64,000 nt of DNA from Mesobacillus sp. AQ2 (GCF_030122805.1 NZ_CP126080.1:4097501-4161500); one strand, 5' to 3'; counted from the stretch's first letter, positions 10,378-19,744 are shown. The notes: generated from the letters alone by a model not told the origin. Numbers and translations are program-made.

Positions 10378-11076
10378 TTGAAAAAAGCATTAATGGCTCT
10401 TGGTATTTGCGGAACAGTGGCTATGACTGGATGTGCTGCGGGTGACGATAATGCCGCACAGGAAGGCCGTGATGGCAGGACTGGTATTTACCAGCAAAGC
10501 GGAAACACACTGAATGTTAATGATCAGCGTCCTGACTTATATAACGAAGATGGACGTAAAGGATTGAAAAATAGAAGCGAGGACTTCGGATACGTCCGTC
10601 AGCAGAGAACTGGTGTAATGGGAGCTAAAAATCCAGAAAACGCATACGAAGCGATCGACCGCGAGCGTATCGCCGATATGATCAGCAGGTTCAGTTTGAT
10701 GGCACCGAATGTCGATGATGTGTCAACACTTGTCACTGATGAGGAAGTACTAATTGTATACCAGACAGATTCTGCAAATCGCAACGAAACTGCAGACCAG
10801 GTGAAACGGATGGCAATGTCAGTCGTTCCGCGCTGGTTCCATGTATACGTTTCAGACGATACTAGCCTGCGAAAAGAAGTAGAGAACTTCGCCTCGCTTG
10901 ATACCGATAGCCGCAATGTCGACGATTTGGTCGATGGCGTCATCAAGCAGATGCTTAAATCTCCTCAAGGCCGGCCTATGAGCACTGGCGAAAATGCCAA
11001 TGGCGAGGCAAAAGGCGAATTGAATGAAGAAACTGACAAGGACGATATGTCAACACAGATGAAAAAGGGTCAATAA
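10378..11076 (+). CDS. yutC: YhcN/YlaJ-family sporulation lipoprotein (YutC-like)
   Basis: 232-aa lipoprotein. The TTG start (AGGGGGTG upstream) gives MKKALMALG and a lipobox MTGC with C19 as the lipidated residue. The remainder matches the YhcN/YlaJ family of spore membrane lipoproteins, with the conserved VIVYQTD-type beta segment (about residue 122) and a RWFHVYVSDD segment near 160. The tail is charged. Family members are made in the forespore and affect germination or outgrowth; that role is inferred. Location before lipA suggests the yutC counterpart. Confidence 0.82.
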   Translation: MKKALMALGICGTVAMTGCAAGDDNAAQEGRDGRTGIYQQSGNTLNVNDQRPDLYNEDGRKGLKNRSEDFGYVRQQRTGVMGAKNPENAYEAIDRERIADMISRFSLMAPNVDDVSTLVTDEEVLIVYQTDSANRNETADQVKRMAMSVVPRWFHVYVSDDTSLRKEVENFASLDTDSRNVDDLVDGVIKQMLKSPQGRPMSTGENANGEAKGELNEETDKDDMSTQMKKGQ

Positions 11077-11078
11077 TG

Positions 11079-11118
11079 AAGAGAGTTCAGCATGATTCAT
11101 GCTGAACTCTTTTTTATG
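11079..11118 (+). terminator. Terminator after the YhcN-type lipoprotein gene
   Basis: AGAGTTCAGCATG pairs with CATGCTGAACTCT, followed by TTTTTT. It also lies just beyond the lipA stop on the other strand and may serve both. Confidence 0.88.
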
Positions 11119-11126
11119 ATTTTCAA

Positions 11127-12041
11127 TTATGCCTGCTGTGCTTCCTGCTCTGCAAGCTGTTGTTTATGTTTCGCTGCTGAGTTGACCTGTTCATCGGCAT
11201 GGTAGGATGAACGGACAAGAGGGCCTGCCTCGCAATGGCTGAAGCCTTTCGCCAGTGCAATTTCCCTTAGCTCGGCAAACTCATCCGGATGATAGTACTT
11301 CTGTACCTCAAGATGCTTTTTGGAAGGCTGCAAATATTGGCCAAGTGTAAGGATGTCCACATTGTTCGCACGCAAATCATCCATTGCTTCGATCAATTCT
11401 TCCTTCGTTTCGCCCAGGCCAACCATGATGCTTGACTTTGTCGGAATGTCCGGCTGCATTTCTTTTGCCCTGCGCAGGAATTCCAGTGAACGTTCATAGG
11501 TAGCACGAGCACGGATTCTAGGTGTCAGGCGCTTTACCGTTTCGACATTGTGGTTAAGAATATCCGGGCGAGCATCCATCAGTGTCTGCAGGTTTTCTGC
11601 AACTCCGCCCATATCAGAAGGCAGTACTTCAATAGAGGTAAACGGATTTTTCCGGCGGATTGCTCTTACAGTCTCAGCAAATACAGCTGCCCCTCCATCC
11701 TTCAGGTCATCGCGGGCTACCGCTGTTACGACGACGTGCTTAAGGTTCATTAGGGTAACGGAATCCGCTACTCTTTCTGGCTCCTGCCAGTCAAGTTCCG
11801 TAGGCAGTCCCGTTTTTACAGCACAAAAACGGCATGCACGCGTACATACATCGCCAAGGATCATGAAGGTCGCAGTCCGTCTAACTGCCCAGCATTCATG
11901 GATGTTCGGGCACTTTGCTTCTTCACACACAGTATGTAGGTTTTTCTCGCGCATCATCTTTTTTAAGCCCGTATAGTTTTCGTTCGTATTTAACTTTATT
12001 TTCAGCCAATCAGGCTTTCTCTGTACCTCTTTTTTGCTCAT
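11127..12041 (-). CDS. lipA: Lipoyl synthase
   Basis: 304-aa radical-SAM enzyme that inserts two sulfurs into protein-bound octanoyl groups. It has both clusters: the auxiliary set C39, C44, C50 ([12 protein letters not shown]) and the radical-SAM CxxxCxxC with C66, C70 and C73. The C-terminal RSSYHADE segment provides the serine ligand of the auxiliary cluster. The ATG at 12041 has GGAGTG 7 nt upstream. Lipoyl groups made here are needed by GcvH, encoded at 37.4-37.8 kb. Divergent from lytH. Confidence 0.96.
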   Translation of the reverse strand: MSKKEVQRKPDWLKIKLNTNENYTGLKKMMREKNLHTVCEEAKCPNIHECWAVRRTATFMILGDVCTRACRFCAVKTGLPTELDWQEPERVADSVTLMNLKHVVVTAVARDDLKDGGAAVFAETVRAIRRKNPFTSIEVLPSDMGGVAENLQTLMDARPDILNHNVETVKRLTPRIRARATYERSLEFLRRAKEMQPDIPTKSSIMVGLGETKEELIEAMDDLRANNVDILTLGQYLQPSKKHLEVQKYYHPDEFAELREIALAKGFSHCEAGPLVRSSYHADEQVNSAAKHKQQLAEQEAQQA

Positions 12042-12287
12042 TATTTTCACTCCATTCCTGCTGCACTTCCTCAAGAACACCATGAAAAAATCAAGGCTGG
12101 CATACAGCTTCTGATGTCACTTTAACATAATGGAATACTATCGACAAGTACGATATCTTTGCGATTACCATTATTTGATATTTATGAAAAACCCCCATCA
12201 TCGCAAACTAACAGAAGACAAGCGGAAGCATATTTTATATGCTCGAGCTGGAAAATAAAGGAGTCAAATCATGAAGGGAGGATTACG

Positions 12288-13283
12288 GTGAAATTCCTTA
12301 AAGCAGTTATCGTTCTTTTTTTCCTATGTCCTGTCCTTTCTGTGGATTTAGCATCTGCAGCTGAGCAGGACCAGGATATCTATAAAAAGAGAATGGATCT
12401 CTACACTCAAGTTGAAGCGGTTACCCAGATTCCCTGGTATTATATTGCTGCGGTGGATCAATATGAACGGAATGTCCGCCAGGCAAGAAAGGACTTGCCA
12501 AAAGCTGAAGGTACAGCCGGAATTTACTTCAAGCCGGAAGAGTGGGCTGGACTTCTGAATCCAAATCTGGAGGATGACAGTCCAGTTTCCATACAATTTT
12601 TCAATGGAATCGGGTTCGATGGAAATGGTGACGGCAAAGCAAGCCTGAAGGATGATGAAGATGTAATCCAGGCTTTCGCCCAATATCTCCTTAATTACGG
12701 TACAGACCATGAGAATATTAAAATTGGCCTCTGGAATTACTATAAACGCGATAAGACAGTCGGAATCATCATAGGAAAAGCGATGATCTACAAGCATTTT
12801 GGACGCTTGGACCTTGATACACATGTATTCCCTCTCCCGCTTCGGAGCAACCACAGCTATAACAACACTTGGGGAGATGCACGCGGTTGGGGCGGCAGAC
12901 GTATCCATGAAGGGACGGATATTTTCGCCGGCTATGGAGTACCAGTCCGAGCCACAGGGTATGGCATTATTGAAATGAAAGGCTGGAACAAATATGGCGG
13001 ATGGCGGGTCGGCATCCGTGATATCAATAATACCTACCATTACTTCGCCCACCTGAGCGGGTTTGCAAAGGACCTTAGAGTAGGGCAGATCGTTGAGCCT
13101 GGAACGGTCATAGGCGGTGTGGGAAGCTCCGGGTACGGGCCGCCGGGAACCAGCGGGAAATTCCCCCCGCACCTGCATTATGGCATGTACAAGGACAATG
13201 GCTATACTGAATGGTCCTTCGATCCATACCCTCATTTGAAGTTATGGTCCAGGCAGGAAAGAGCGAGGTTGAAGAAAAGATAG
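12288..13283 (+). CDS. lytH: L-Ala-D-Glu endopeptidase LytH (sporulation, M23 family)
   Basis: 331 aa. A GTG start behind GGGAGGATT gives a cleavable signal peptide (cut probably after ASA near residue 24). The C-terminal M23 metallopeptidase domain (about residues 190-310) shows the zinc ligands HEGTD and HLHYG. B. subtilis LytH (YunA) trims cortex peptidoglycan side chains to single L-Ala during sporulation, and length and neighbours (lipA, then yunB) match. In this genome two transporter genes separate it from yunB. Confidence 0.9.
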   Translation: MKFLKAVIVLFFLCPVLSVDLASAAEQDQDIYKKRMDLYTQVEAVTQIPWYYIAAVDQYERNVRQARKDLPKAEGTAGIYFKPEEWAGLLNPNLEDDSPVSIQFFNGIGFDGNGDGKASLKDDEDVIQAFAQYLLNYGTDHENIKIGLWNYYKRDKTVGIIIGKAMIYKHFGRLDLDTHVFPLPLRSNHSYNNTWGDARGWGGRRIHEGTDIFAGYGVPVRATGYGIIEMKGWNKYGGWRVGIRDINNTYHYFAHLSGFAKDLRVGQIVEPGTVIGGVGSSGYGPPGTSGKFPPHLHYGMYKDNGYTEWSFDPYPHLKLWSRQERARLKKR

Positions 13284-13286
13284 ACA

Positions 13287-13330
13287 TCAAAAAAGGCCAG
13301 CCTATCCTCAGGCTGACCTTTTGTCTTTTC
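13287..13330. terminator. Bidirectional terminator between lytH and metS
   Basis: AAAAGG(C)CAGCCT pairs with AGGCTG(A)CCTTTT around a 6-nt loop with one mismatch. T-rich flanks on both strands. Confidence 0.8.
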
Positions 13331-13432
13331 TTATGAACGGGCTTTTCTAACAGCATGGATTACACTTGCTGCGAGTCCTCCCCAGATAATGACCATACCC
13401 ACTACCATCATTGCAACTGCGCTAGCATCCAT
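13331..13432 (-). CDS. metS: MetS-like small subunit of an NSS amino-acid importer
   Basis: 33-aa single-span membrane protein, reading MDASAVAMMVVGMVIIWGGL and then a short basic tail. This matches the tiny MetS subunit that accompanies MetP, the methionine/alanine transporter of the NSS family known from Corynebacterium. Its ATG overlaps the stop of the transporter gene (TAATG), so translation is coupled. Too short for usual ORF cutoffs, but the hydrophobic pattern, overlap and partner make it convincing. Confidence 0.85.
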   Translation of the reverse strand: MDASAVAMMVVGMVIIWGGLAASVIHAVRKARS

Positions 13433-14943
13433 TACTTAGCAACCCCCTTGTCTTGTGGAACTTCATAAAGTGCAGTATCCCATTTCTTTGCTTTTGCAAA
13501 AATGAATCCAACAATAACAGCACCGATTGCGACAAACCATCCATAGTAGACATTGAACATGACTGGATAGCCGCCATAACTTGTTTTAATATCTGTCATG
13601 ATGTTCATGACCATCATGATACCCAATACTACTGGAGTGATGTATTTCAGGGAAATCACCCACCAGCTTCCAAGACGGATATCAGAAATTGCATCAGCAT
13701 GGTTTTGCAGGTTCTTCAGTTCCTTTGCAACCCATACAATGAAGACTACTTCAACAAGACCGGCAAGAGCGACACCATAGTTATTGATGAACGCATCTGC
13801 TGTGTCAAGGAAATTCAAGCCGCCCTGTGTTGCGAACAGGATGGAAACCAATGCAGATAGACCGCCGCCGATTGCTACTGCCTTAGTACGGGAAACATTG
13901 AATTTGTCCTGTACCCCGGCAATATATGTTTCAACAATTGAAATCAACGAAGACAGTCCTGCCAGTGTTAAGCTGACGAAGAACAGTACTCCGAACGCCG
14001 CACTGAACGCCGGCAATTCATTTATGATCTGCGGGAAGACCGCAAATGCAAGGATAACCCCTTTGCTTACCACTTCATCAATTGGAACGCCTTGCTGCAT
14101 TGCCATGAAGCCCAATGCCGCGAATACGCCGATACCAGCCAGCAATTCAAAGGAAGAGTTGGCAAAAGCAGTAATGAAAGCGTTGTTTGTAATATCAGAT
14201 TTCTTAGGAAGATAACTTGAGTACGTGATCATGATTGCAAATGCGATCGATAAACTGAAGAAAATCTGTCCATATGCCGCTACCCATACTTTACCGTTCA
14301 GGATCTGGCTCCAGTCAGGCTTGAAAAATGCGTTTACACCATCAATTGCTCCATCCAGAGTCAATGCGCGAACAACAATAATCATAAATAAAATAACAAG
14401 TGCAGGAATAAAGATCTTGTTCGCTACTTCAATACCTTTCTTGACGCCTTTGAACAAAATACCAAGAGAAATGACCCATACAATGACTAATGGCAGGAAT
14501 ACACCTGGTACGATACCGCCTACCTGGCCAGCGTCCACTACCTTTAAATAATCCCCAACAAGGAAGCTAAGCGGATCGTCTCCCCACTGCTTGCTGAGCG
14601 AGAAATAAGCGTAGGACATTGCCCATGCGATAATGACTGCGTAATACGTCGAAATGACAAAAGAAATAGCAAGCTGCCACCAGCCAAGCCATTCTGCGCC
14701 TTTTCGCATCTTGAAATAACTTAATGGTGCAGATCCGCGGTACTTATGACCGATGGTGAATTCCAAAATCAAAATTGGGATACCTGCTGTTAATAAAGCA
14801 AATAAGTATGGGAAGAAGAATGCTCCCCCGCCATTCTCATAAGCTACACCCGGGAAGCGCCAAATATTTCCCAACCCGACTGCCGAACCTACCGCAGCAA
14901 GAATGAATCCTGCCCTCGTGCCCCACTGTGGACGATTTTCCAT
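13432..14943 (-). CDS. Sodium-dependent amino-acid symporter, NSS/SNF family (MetP-like)
   Basis: 503-aa integral membrane protein with the LeuT-like fold. The N-terminal signature WGTRAGFILAAVGSAVGLGNIWRFP (residues about 7-31; the sodium and substrate site of TM1) is clear, and some 11-12 hydrophobic segments follow. The coupled 33-aa MetS-like gene points to methionine, alanine or a related neutral amino acid as substrate. No S-box lies upstream, so methionine control is not evident. I do not recall this pair between lytH and yunB in B. subtilis. Confidence 0.87.
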   Translation of the reverse strand: MENRPQWGTRAGFILAAVGSAVGLGNIWRFPGVAYENGGGAFFFPYLFALLTAGIPILILEFTIGHKYRGSAPLSYFKMRKGAEWLGWWQLAISFVISTYYAVIIAWAMSYAYFSLSKQWGDDPLSFLVGDYLKVVDAGQVGGIVPGVFLPLVIVWVISLGILFKGVKKGIEVANKIFIPALVILFMIIVVRALTLDGAIDGVNAFFKPDWSQILNGKVWVAAYGQIFFSLSIAFAIMITYSSYLPKKSDITNNAFITAFANSSFELLAGIGVFAALGFMAMQQGVPIDEVVSKGVILAFAVFPQIINELPAFSAAFGVLFFVSLTLAGLSSLISIVETYIAGVQDKFNVSRTKAVAIGGGLSALVSILFATQGGLNFLDTADAFINNYGVALAGLVEVVFIVWVAKELKNLQNHADAISDIRLGSWWVISLKYITPVVLGIMMVMNIMTDIKTSYGGYPVMFNVYYGWFVAIGAVIVGFIFAKAKKWDTALYEVPQDKGVAK

Positions 14944-15159
14944 TTATAAATCCCCCTTGCCTTCTAATCACCTGGAAAATATTGATGAATTAGAAAGTTT
15001 TATATTTTCAGATTATTTGGTCTAGAAATAGTATAGCTAGTTTTTAATGGCTTGTCAAAATATTATTTGCGTCATAATAAATTTTTTTCGATAAAATTTT
15101 CCCAACTATACTAAAACTCCTATTAATTAGGATTCTATTCCCGCTATTTTAAAAATATG

Positions 15160-15193
15160 AAAAAAAGCTGTCTGATACCAGACAGCTTTTTCA
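15160..15193. terminator. Terminator after the NhaC-type transporter gene
   Basis: AAAAAGCTGTCTG / CAGACAGCTTTTT perfect hairpin, T runs on both strands. The adjoining stretch 14944-15158 is AT-rich and shows no other feature I can support. Confidence 0.88.
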
Positions 15194-16780
15194 TTATTCT
15201 GCTAGATTTTCTTTCAGTACTTCTTCCTGGTTTGTTTTGCTTCCGAAGATGAACGCAAAAGCAACCAGCAGGATGGCCACTACTGCAAGTGCTGCGAGCG
15301 TGCTGCCTGTAAAACCGAGGACCAGGAATCCGACAGCAGAAATTGCTGCTGAAATCAGCGCGTATGGCAGCTGTGTCATGACATGGTCCATATGATGTGA
15401 ACCAGCACCTGTTGATGATAGGATCGTTGTATCGGAAATTGGCGAGCAGTGGTCTCCAAAAACTGCACCAGCCAGGACAGCTGCTAAAGCAGGCAAAAGA
15501 ATTGTAATATCAGCAGCCGCTGCGATATCTCCTGCAATCGGAAGCAGTATTCCGAATGATCCCCATGATGTTCCTGTTGAGAACGCCATGATTCCGGCTA
15601 CGAGGAACAACAGGAATGGCAGGAAGGCAATATTGATGTTTGAGCTTTCAACGATGCCTGCCAGATATTTACCTGTTTCAAGCCGGCCAATCAGGTCAAC
15701 GATGACCCAGGCAAAAACGAGAATATAGATAGCCGGAAGCATTGATTTAATGCCCTCAGCTAGTCCTTTTCCAAAGACATTGGCATTGACGCCTTTTAAT
15801 ACAGCCGCCTGTCTGACAAAAAGAATCAACGCTACAGCAAGTCCCAACAATCCGCCAGTTACAAGAGATTTGGTGACATCTGTATTTTCAAAAATACCGA
15901 AAATGGTTACTTTTCCTTCAACAGCACTTGCGCCTGTCCAGAGCATCATGCCTACTGTTCCTACGACAAGGGCTACAATCGGCCATACAAGGTCTCCAAC
16001 AGTACCTTTCGTACTCGTTGGCAGATCATCCTTCAGTTCCCCTGGTACCGGCTTGTCCTGAGGAACAACAATTCCTTCCGTAATCGCAAGTTCCTCATGC
16101 TTTTTCATTGGGCCGATTTCAACATTCCTAAGAGCAACAATGAACACCATTGCCAATGCTGCAAGAGCATAGAAGTTCATCGGCACGATCTGCATGAACC
16201 CTGAGAACGCACTGTATTCATTCACGCCGTGTGCAGCAAGGATTGTACCAATCAATGCAATGATATAAGCACCCCAGCTGGAAATCGGAGAGATGACACA
16301 CATTGGTGCTGAAGTTGAATCGATTATATAGGCCAGTTTTGCGCGCGAAACCTTCTGGCGGTCCGTGATTGGACGAGTGATCTGCCCTACAGCCAGTGCA
16401 TTGAAATAATCATCAATAAAAATAATAATGCCAAGGAAAGCACCGACTAATTGAGCTCCAGCTCTTGTTTTGACACGCTTCATTGCCCATTCGCCGAACG
16501 CTCGGCTTCCTCCTGAAATAGAAATGAAGGCTGTAATTGTACCCAAAAGCAGCAAAAATAAAATGATGTATAAGCTATACGTGTTCAGTTCGCCATCAGC
16601 GATGACTATCCCCTTGGCTGCATCCCACATAATAGCGAATGTTTCAATGATATTAAAGTCAGCAAGCAAAAACGCTGCTGCGACGATGCCTGTCCCCAAA
16701 GACAATAGCACCCGCCTTGTGATCACTACCATCAAAATAGCCAATAATGGCGGCAGCAATGAAAAAATTGTGTTCTCCAT
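15194..16780 (-). CDS. lysW: NhaC-family transporter under lysine riboswitch control (probable lysine transporter LysW)
   Basis: 528-aa membrane protein of the NhaC Na+/H+ antiporter-like family, with IIFIDDYFNALAVG and STGTSWGSFGILLP family segments and about 12 hydrophobic spans. NhaC-like proteins behind L-box riboswitches were proposed by comparative genomics to be lysine transporters (LysW). The lysine riboswitch and terminator directly upstream support that reading here. The ATG 16780 follows AAGGAGGAGAAAG; the longer frame to 16840 runs into the riboswitch terminator. Sodium/proton exchange as sole function is the alternative. Confidence 0.85.
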   Translation of the reverse strand: MENTIFSLLPPLLAILMVVITRRVLLSLGTGIVAAAFLLADFNIIETFAIMWDAAKGIVIADGELNTYSLYIILFLLLLGTITAFISISGGSRAFGEWAMKRVKTRAGAQLVGAFLGIIIFIDDYFNALAVGQITRPITDRQKVSRAKLAYIIDSTSAPMCVISPISSWGAYIIALIGTILAAHGVNEYSAFSGFMQIVPMNFYALAALAMVFIVALRNVEIGPMKKHEELAITEGIVVPQDKPVPGELKDDLPTSTKGTVGDLVWPIVALVVGTVGMMLWTGASAVEGKVTIFGIFENTDVTKSLVTGGLLGLAVALILFVRQAAVLKGVNANVFGKGLAEGIKSMLPAIYILVFAWVIVDLIGRLETGKYLAGIVESSNINIAFLPFLLFLVAGIMAFSTGTSWGSFGILLPIAGDIAAAADITILLPALAAVLAGAVFGDHCSPISDTTILSSTGAGSHHMDHVMTQLPYALISAAISAVGFLVLGFTGSTLAALAVVAILLVAFAFIFGSKTNQEEVLKENLAE

Positions 16781-16850
16781 TCTTTCTCCTCCTTGTTTTT
16801 GACAGGGGGGAAACTGTTCCATGAAAAGAGTTGTAGCCACTTTCTAAAAA

Positions 16851-16893
16851 ATATAAAAAAGGGCAACGATAGAGAACATTCTATCGCTGCCCT
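16851..16893 (-). terminator. Expression-platform terminator of the lysine riboswitch
   Basis: Minus-strand GGGCAGCGATAGAATG pairs with CTCTATCGTTGCCC, followed by TTTTTTAT. It lies between the L-box aptamer and the transporter gene, as expected for transcription attenuation by lysine. Confidence 0.9.
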
Positions 16894-16907
16894 TAATAAG
16901 CAACTAG

Positions 16908-17106
16908 TTTCTCCATCACGATCTGTAGCTCCCCATTATGGATATACCTCCATAATGACAGTGATACTCCTGTTCAAAGTATCCCCAGCAATAAAAAATG
17001 CGACTCATTTTTTATTACTTCGGCAAAATTCCCTTTCTGCTGTGATCAACGTTGTCATCCTCACACAGCTTACTCTTGAATCCTGCGCCTCTACCCCATC
17101 GGAATG
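16908..17106 (-). promoter_or_regulatory. Lysine riboswitch (L-box)
   Basis: The minus strand holds the L-box landmarks in order: GATGGGGTAGAGGCGC, CAAGAGTAA, GAGGATGACAA, AGAAAGGGA...GCCGAAG, CTGGGGATACTT, AGTATCACTGTCATTATGG and GGAGCTAC with the closing stem. About 190 nt, the normal size. A terminator follows. Lysine binding should shut off the transporter gene. Confidence 0.93.
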
Positions 17107-17132
17107 ATGTGGTTTATTATTCAATTGATTTT

Positions 17133-17161
17133 ATAATATAACAATATCACTAACTTGACAA
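17133..17161 (-). promoter_or_regulatory. Promoter of the lysine-riboswitch transcript
   Basis: Minus strand -35 TTGTCA (17156-17161), 17-bp spacer, -10 TATTAT (17133-17138), about 25 bp before the aptamer. Confidence 0.6.
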
Positions 17162-17167
17162 CTGTTA

Positions 17168-17926
17168 TTATTCGCCAGGAAGCTGGATGGCTGGGGATGT
17201 ATCTCCTCCGCCATTGTAGAACTGTGGTACTTTTCCAGGATAATAGAAGCTGCCAATCGGAATATTTTCCTGAACGGTTGCGATTTCTGTCGCAAAAGGA
17301 ATAATGATTTGCACATTCACTTTTACCCTGACCGATACATTTATAAGGGTATTATTGATCCCATGCTCTTCAGTATCCCAGACGACATCCGCCGTCACAT
17401 CGCCGATTGCATTGAACTTCACCGGAACCCTTGGCCCCATATTACCGAGCAGCGCATTGTTGGTCGCCTGACCCAAAGGAACATAATAAATGATTCCTTC
17501 TTCCCTGTCTTTTTCATCGGTTACGAGCTCGACATCGGATAACATTTCTAGAGAGGTAAGATTCCCTCTTTCTGCTTCTTTCAGGTTCATTTGTACAATA
17601 TTGGTTGTTTCCGCTTTTACCCGGTTGATGATTTCTGTGTTGAATTTCACCACAGTGGTTGTACCTCCATCCACCGGTACAAATTCAATTACTTTATCAA
17701 TATCCATCCCGCTGGCTATTTTTTTGTTGATTGCCTTGTTGATAACCAGAGTCGCAATTTTTCTTGTCTGGGATTCAGCATATTTCATCAAAGTCGGTTC
17801 AAGTCCTTTATCGATGATCCAAAGTCCTGCGGCAGTGGAAAAGGAAAAAAATACGAATGTCAGCAGGAATACATACCTGAAAGGCAAGGGCCCTTTCCGA
17901 GGCAGCCGCCGGCCGAATTTTGCCAA
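17168..17926 (-). CDS. yunB: Sporulation protein YunB
   Basis: 252 aa with one N-terminal transmembrane segment (about residues 17-36) and a large extracytoplasmic domain. Matches YunB, a SigE-dependent mother-cell protein needed for normal sporulation in B. subtilis. Translation starts at TTG 17926 with GAGGGGGG 7 nt upstream. The fold resembles SpoIIR/YlmC-type outer-forespore proteins only loosely and the molecular role is unknown. Confidence 0.87.
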   Translation of the reverse strand: MAKFGRRLPRKGPLPFRYVFLLTFVFFSFSTAAGLWIIDKGLEPTLMKYAESQTRKIATLVINKAINKKIASGMDIDKVIEFVPVDGGTTTVVKFNTEIINRVKAETTNIVQMNLKEAERGNLTSLEMLSDVELVTDEKDREEGIIYYVPLGQATNNALLGNMGPRVPVKFNAIGDVTADVVWDTEEHGINNTLINVSVRVKVNVQIIIPFATEIATVQENIPIGSFYYPGKVPQFYNGGGDTSPAIQLPGE

Positions 17927-18035
17927 AACAAATCCCCCCTCTAAAGCTATATGTATGCTTCAAAGGGGGGAACTAGCCTAAAAACTATAATTACTTTGTC
18001 TCATAGTAAAAGGAATTTCACTTAGCGGAACGAAA

Positions 18036-19145
18036 TTAATAATTCGTTGCATACTCGTATTGTATGATCGTATCACAGCTGACAATCATCTGTGATAGAT
18101 TGGATTTTAGATCCAGGTTGTATGGTTCCACTCTTTGGCCGCTTTCCTCCAGAATACGGACAACAGGCCGCTCGCTCAAACCAGGATTTTGTTGTGCTAC
18201 GACTCCCTTCCGGCCATCACTCAGGGTGACAGTCAGGCCGATTGGATAGATGGCCACAGCTCTGCGGAACGCGTCTACGATCTTTGGGTCAAACAGGCTG
18301 CCTGCACCGGAATAAAGGATTTCCAGGCCTTCATGCGGCAGCATTGCCGGCCGGTATACCCGATTGGATGTGACAGCATCAAATACATCCGCCACTCCGA
18401 GGATTTTTCCGAATAAGTGGATTTCAGCCTCCTTTAAACCTCGCGGATACCCCGCTCCATTCAACCGTTCATGATGCTGATACGCACAATGGGCAACAAT
18501 CAGCGGGACAGTCGGAATATTCCTGAGCATCTGGAAGCCGTCCTCAGCATGGGCCTTGATGATTTGGAATTCTTCCGCAGTCAGTTTGCCTGGCTTTGAT
18601 AAAATTTCTTCGGGGACCTTCATTTTCCCTACATCATGCAAAATCGCCCCGAGCCCCAGCTGTTCAAGTTCCTTCGGAGAGAGCTTCATTTCTATTCCAA
18701 TCGCAAGCGAGTAAAGTGTGACGTTCAAGCTATGCGAAAAAATATAATGGTCATGCAGGAATACATCCGAAAGCAGGTTCAATAGATCTTTGCTGCTCTT
18801 TAATTCATCAAGTAAAGCAACAATCAGCTTCTTGAATTTCCTCGCCGATTTTTCCAGCACGAAGGTTTGTGAGATCTTGGAATCCAGCTGAACTTGTTTA
18901 AAAGTTTCCCCGATTGTCATGATCGCATTGATCCGCATTTCATCTGGTATCGCGTTTTTCACGATGATATCATCGGTATCAGGGTCTTTAATATAGATAT
19001 AATCAATCCTAAACTCTTCAAGCCTTTTCAGAATGTTTCGCTCGAGCCGTACACCCACATTTAGCAGGATTTGGCCCTGATCATTATAAATGGCTTTCCC
19101 GAGTAAAGTCCCTTCCTCTACCGATGTGGTGGCTACGAGTCTCAT
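18036..19145 (-). CDS. HD-GYP domain protein (c-di-GMP phosphodiesterase type)
   Basis: 369 aa. An N-terminal region of about 130 residues (RLVATTSVEEG; DUF3391-like in position) precedes an HD-GYP domain. That domain has LHDVGKMKVP (HD pair), the HHERLNGAGYPRGL GYP motif and DVFDA. These metal-binding and GYP residues are intact, so c-di-GMP hydrolysis is plausible. The ATG 19145 is chosen because GTGGGA lies 6 nt upstream. With the EAL protein at 6.9-8.2 kb it makes two separate c-di-GMP-degrading genes in the window. Confidence 0.87.
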   Translation of the reverse strand: MRLVATTSVEEGTLLGKAIYNDQGQILLNVGVRLERNILKRLEEFRIDYIYIKDPDTDDIIVKNAIPDEMRINAIMTIGETFKQVQLDSKISQTFVLEKSARKFKKLIVALLDELKSSKDLLNLLSDVFLHDHYIFSHSLNVTLYSLAIGIEMKLSPKELEQLGLGAILHDVGKMKVPEEILSKPGKLTAEEFQIIKAHAEDGFQMLRNIPTVPLIVAHCAYQHHERLNGAGYPRGLKEAEIHLFGKILGVADVFDAVTSNRVYRPAMLPHEGLEILYSGAGSLFDPKIVDAFRRAVAIYPIGLTVTLSDGRKGVVAQQNPGLSERPVVRILEESGQRVEPYNLDLKSNLSQMIVSCDTIIQYEYATNY

Positions 19146-19380
19146 GTTCATTCCCACTTTATCTGTTAATTGGCGGCTATGTCTGCCTTATCATGAATAA
19201 AGAAAATTTTACATAAAACGACAATATTTTCTTATATTCTATCACAATTACAAATCATTGGGTCATTCGTTTTCCTTTTTGAGTTGGGAAAAAACGAGCC
19301 CATTTTTTTCATTCAATCATTATATCGGATTGAAAACTCACTTTTTATACTGCTTCTGCAAAAATTCACTTGGAGTACAC

Positions 19381-19411
19381 AAAAAAGACAGCTCTTCAGG
19401 CTGTCTTTTTA
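19381..19411 (-). terminator. Terminator after yunC
   Basis: AAAAAGACAGC / GCTGTCTTTTT hairpin with a 7-nt loop and T run on the minus strand; symmetric enough to act on both strands. Confidence 0.85.
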
Positions 19412-19441
19412 AGTGGTTGTTTCCATATGTGAAATGTCTGC

Positions 19442-19744
19442 TTAATTCATTAGCAGCAATGCTTCCCTGCCGACCATCCCTTTTGTGGCGCCAAGGTTCT
19501 CCGCCTCGAATGTGACGGACTCAAGCGGGGCTTCGAGCAATTCTTCAATCGTTTTCACGCCAACCGCCCTGCCTGCAATGACTTTCCTGCTCTTGAGCTT
19601 TTCATTGAGAAGCGCGACATCAAGGGCGCCGCACATTATATATCCTTTGTCGCCGGTAACGACAAGAAGGTTTGTCTTTGGCAATTTTACAGATATGCAT
19701 AAAAATGTTTTGCCTTCTATTTCAATGGGTGACATATCGATCAT
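19442..19744 (-). CDS. yunC: YunC family protein (DUF1805)
   Basis: 100-aa protein of the YunC (DUF1805) family, whose structure is known but whose function is not. The start at ATG 19744 (MIDMSPIEIEG) has GGGAGGAG 8 nt upstream; the longer frame to 19816 overlaps yunD and lacks a ribosome binding site. The glycine-rich GYIMCGALDV segment is typical. Lies just behind yunD on the same strand with its own terminator. Confidence 0.87.
   Translation of the reverse strand: MIDMSPIEIEGKTFLCISVKLPKTNLLVVTGDKGYIMCGALDVALLNEKLKSRKVIAGRAVGVKTIEELLEAPLESVTFEAENLGATKGMVGREALLLMN

Noticed and set aside
12348..13235. 295-aa reading frame antisense to lytH
   Set aside because: Shadow of a well supported M23 peptidase gene; no ribosome site or recognisable domain.
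16793..17107. Plus-strand 104-aa reading frame
   Set aside because: It covers the lysine riboswitch and its terminator on the opposite strand.
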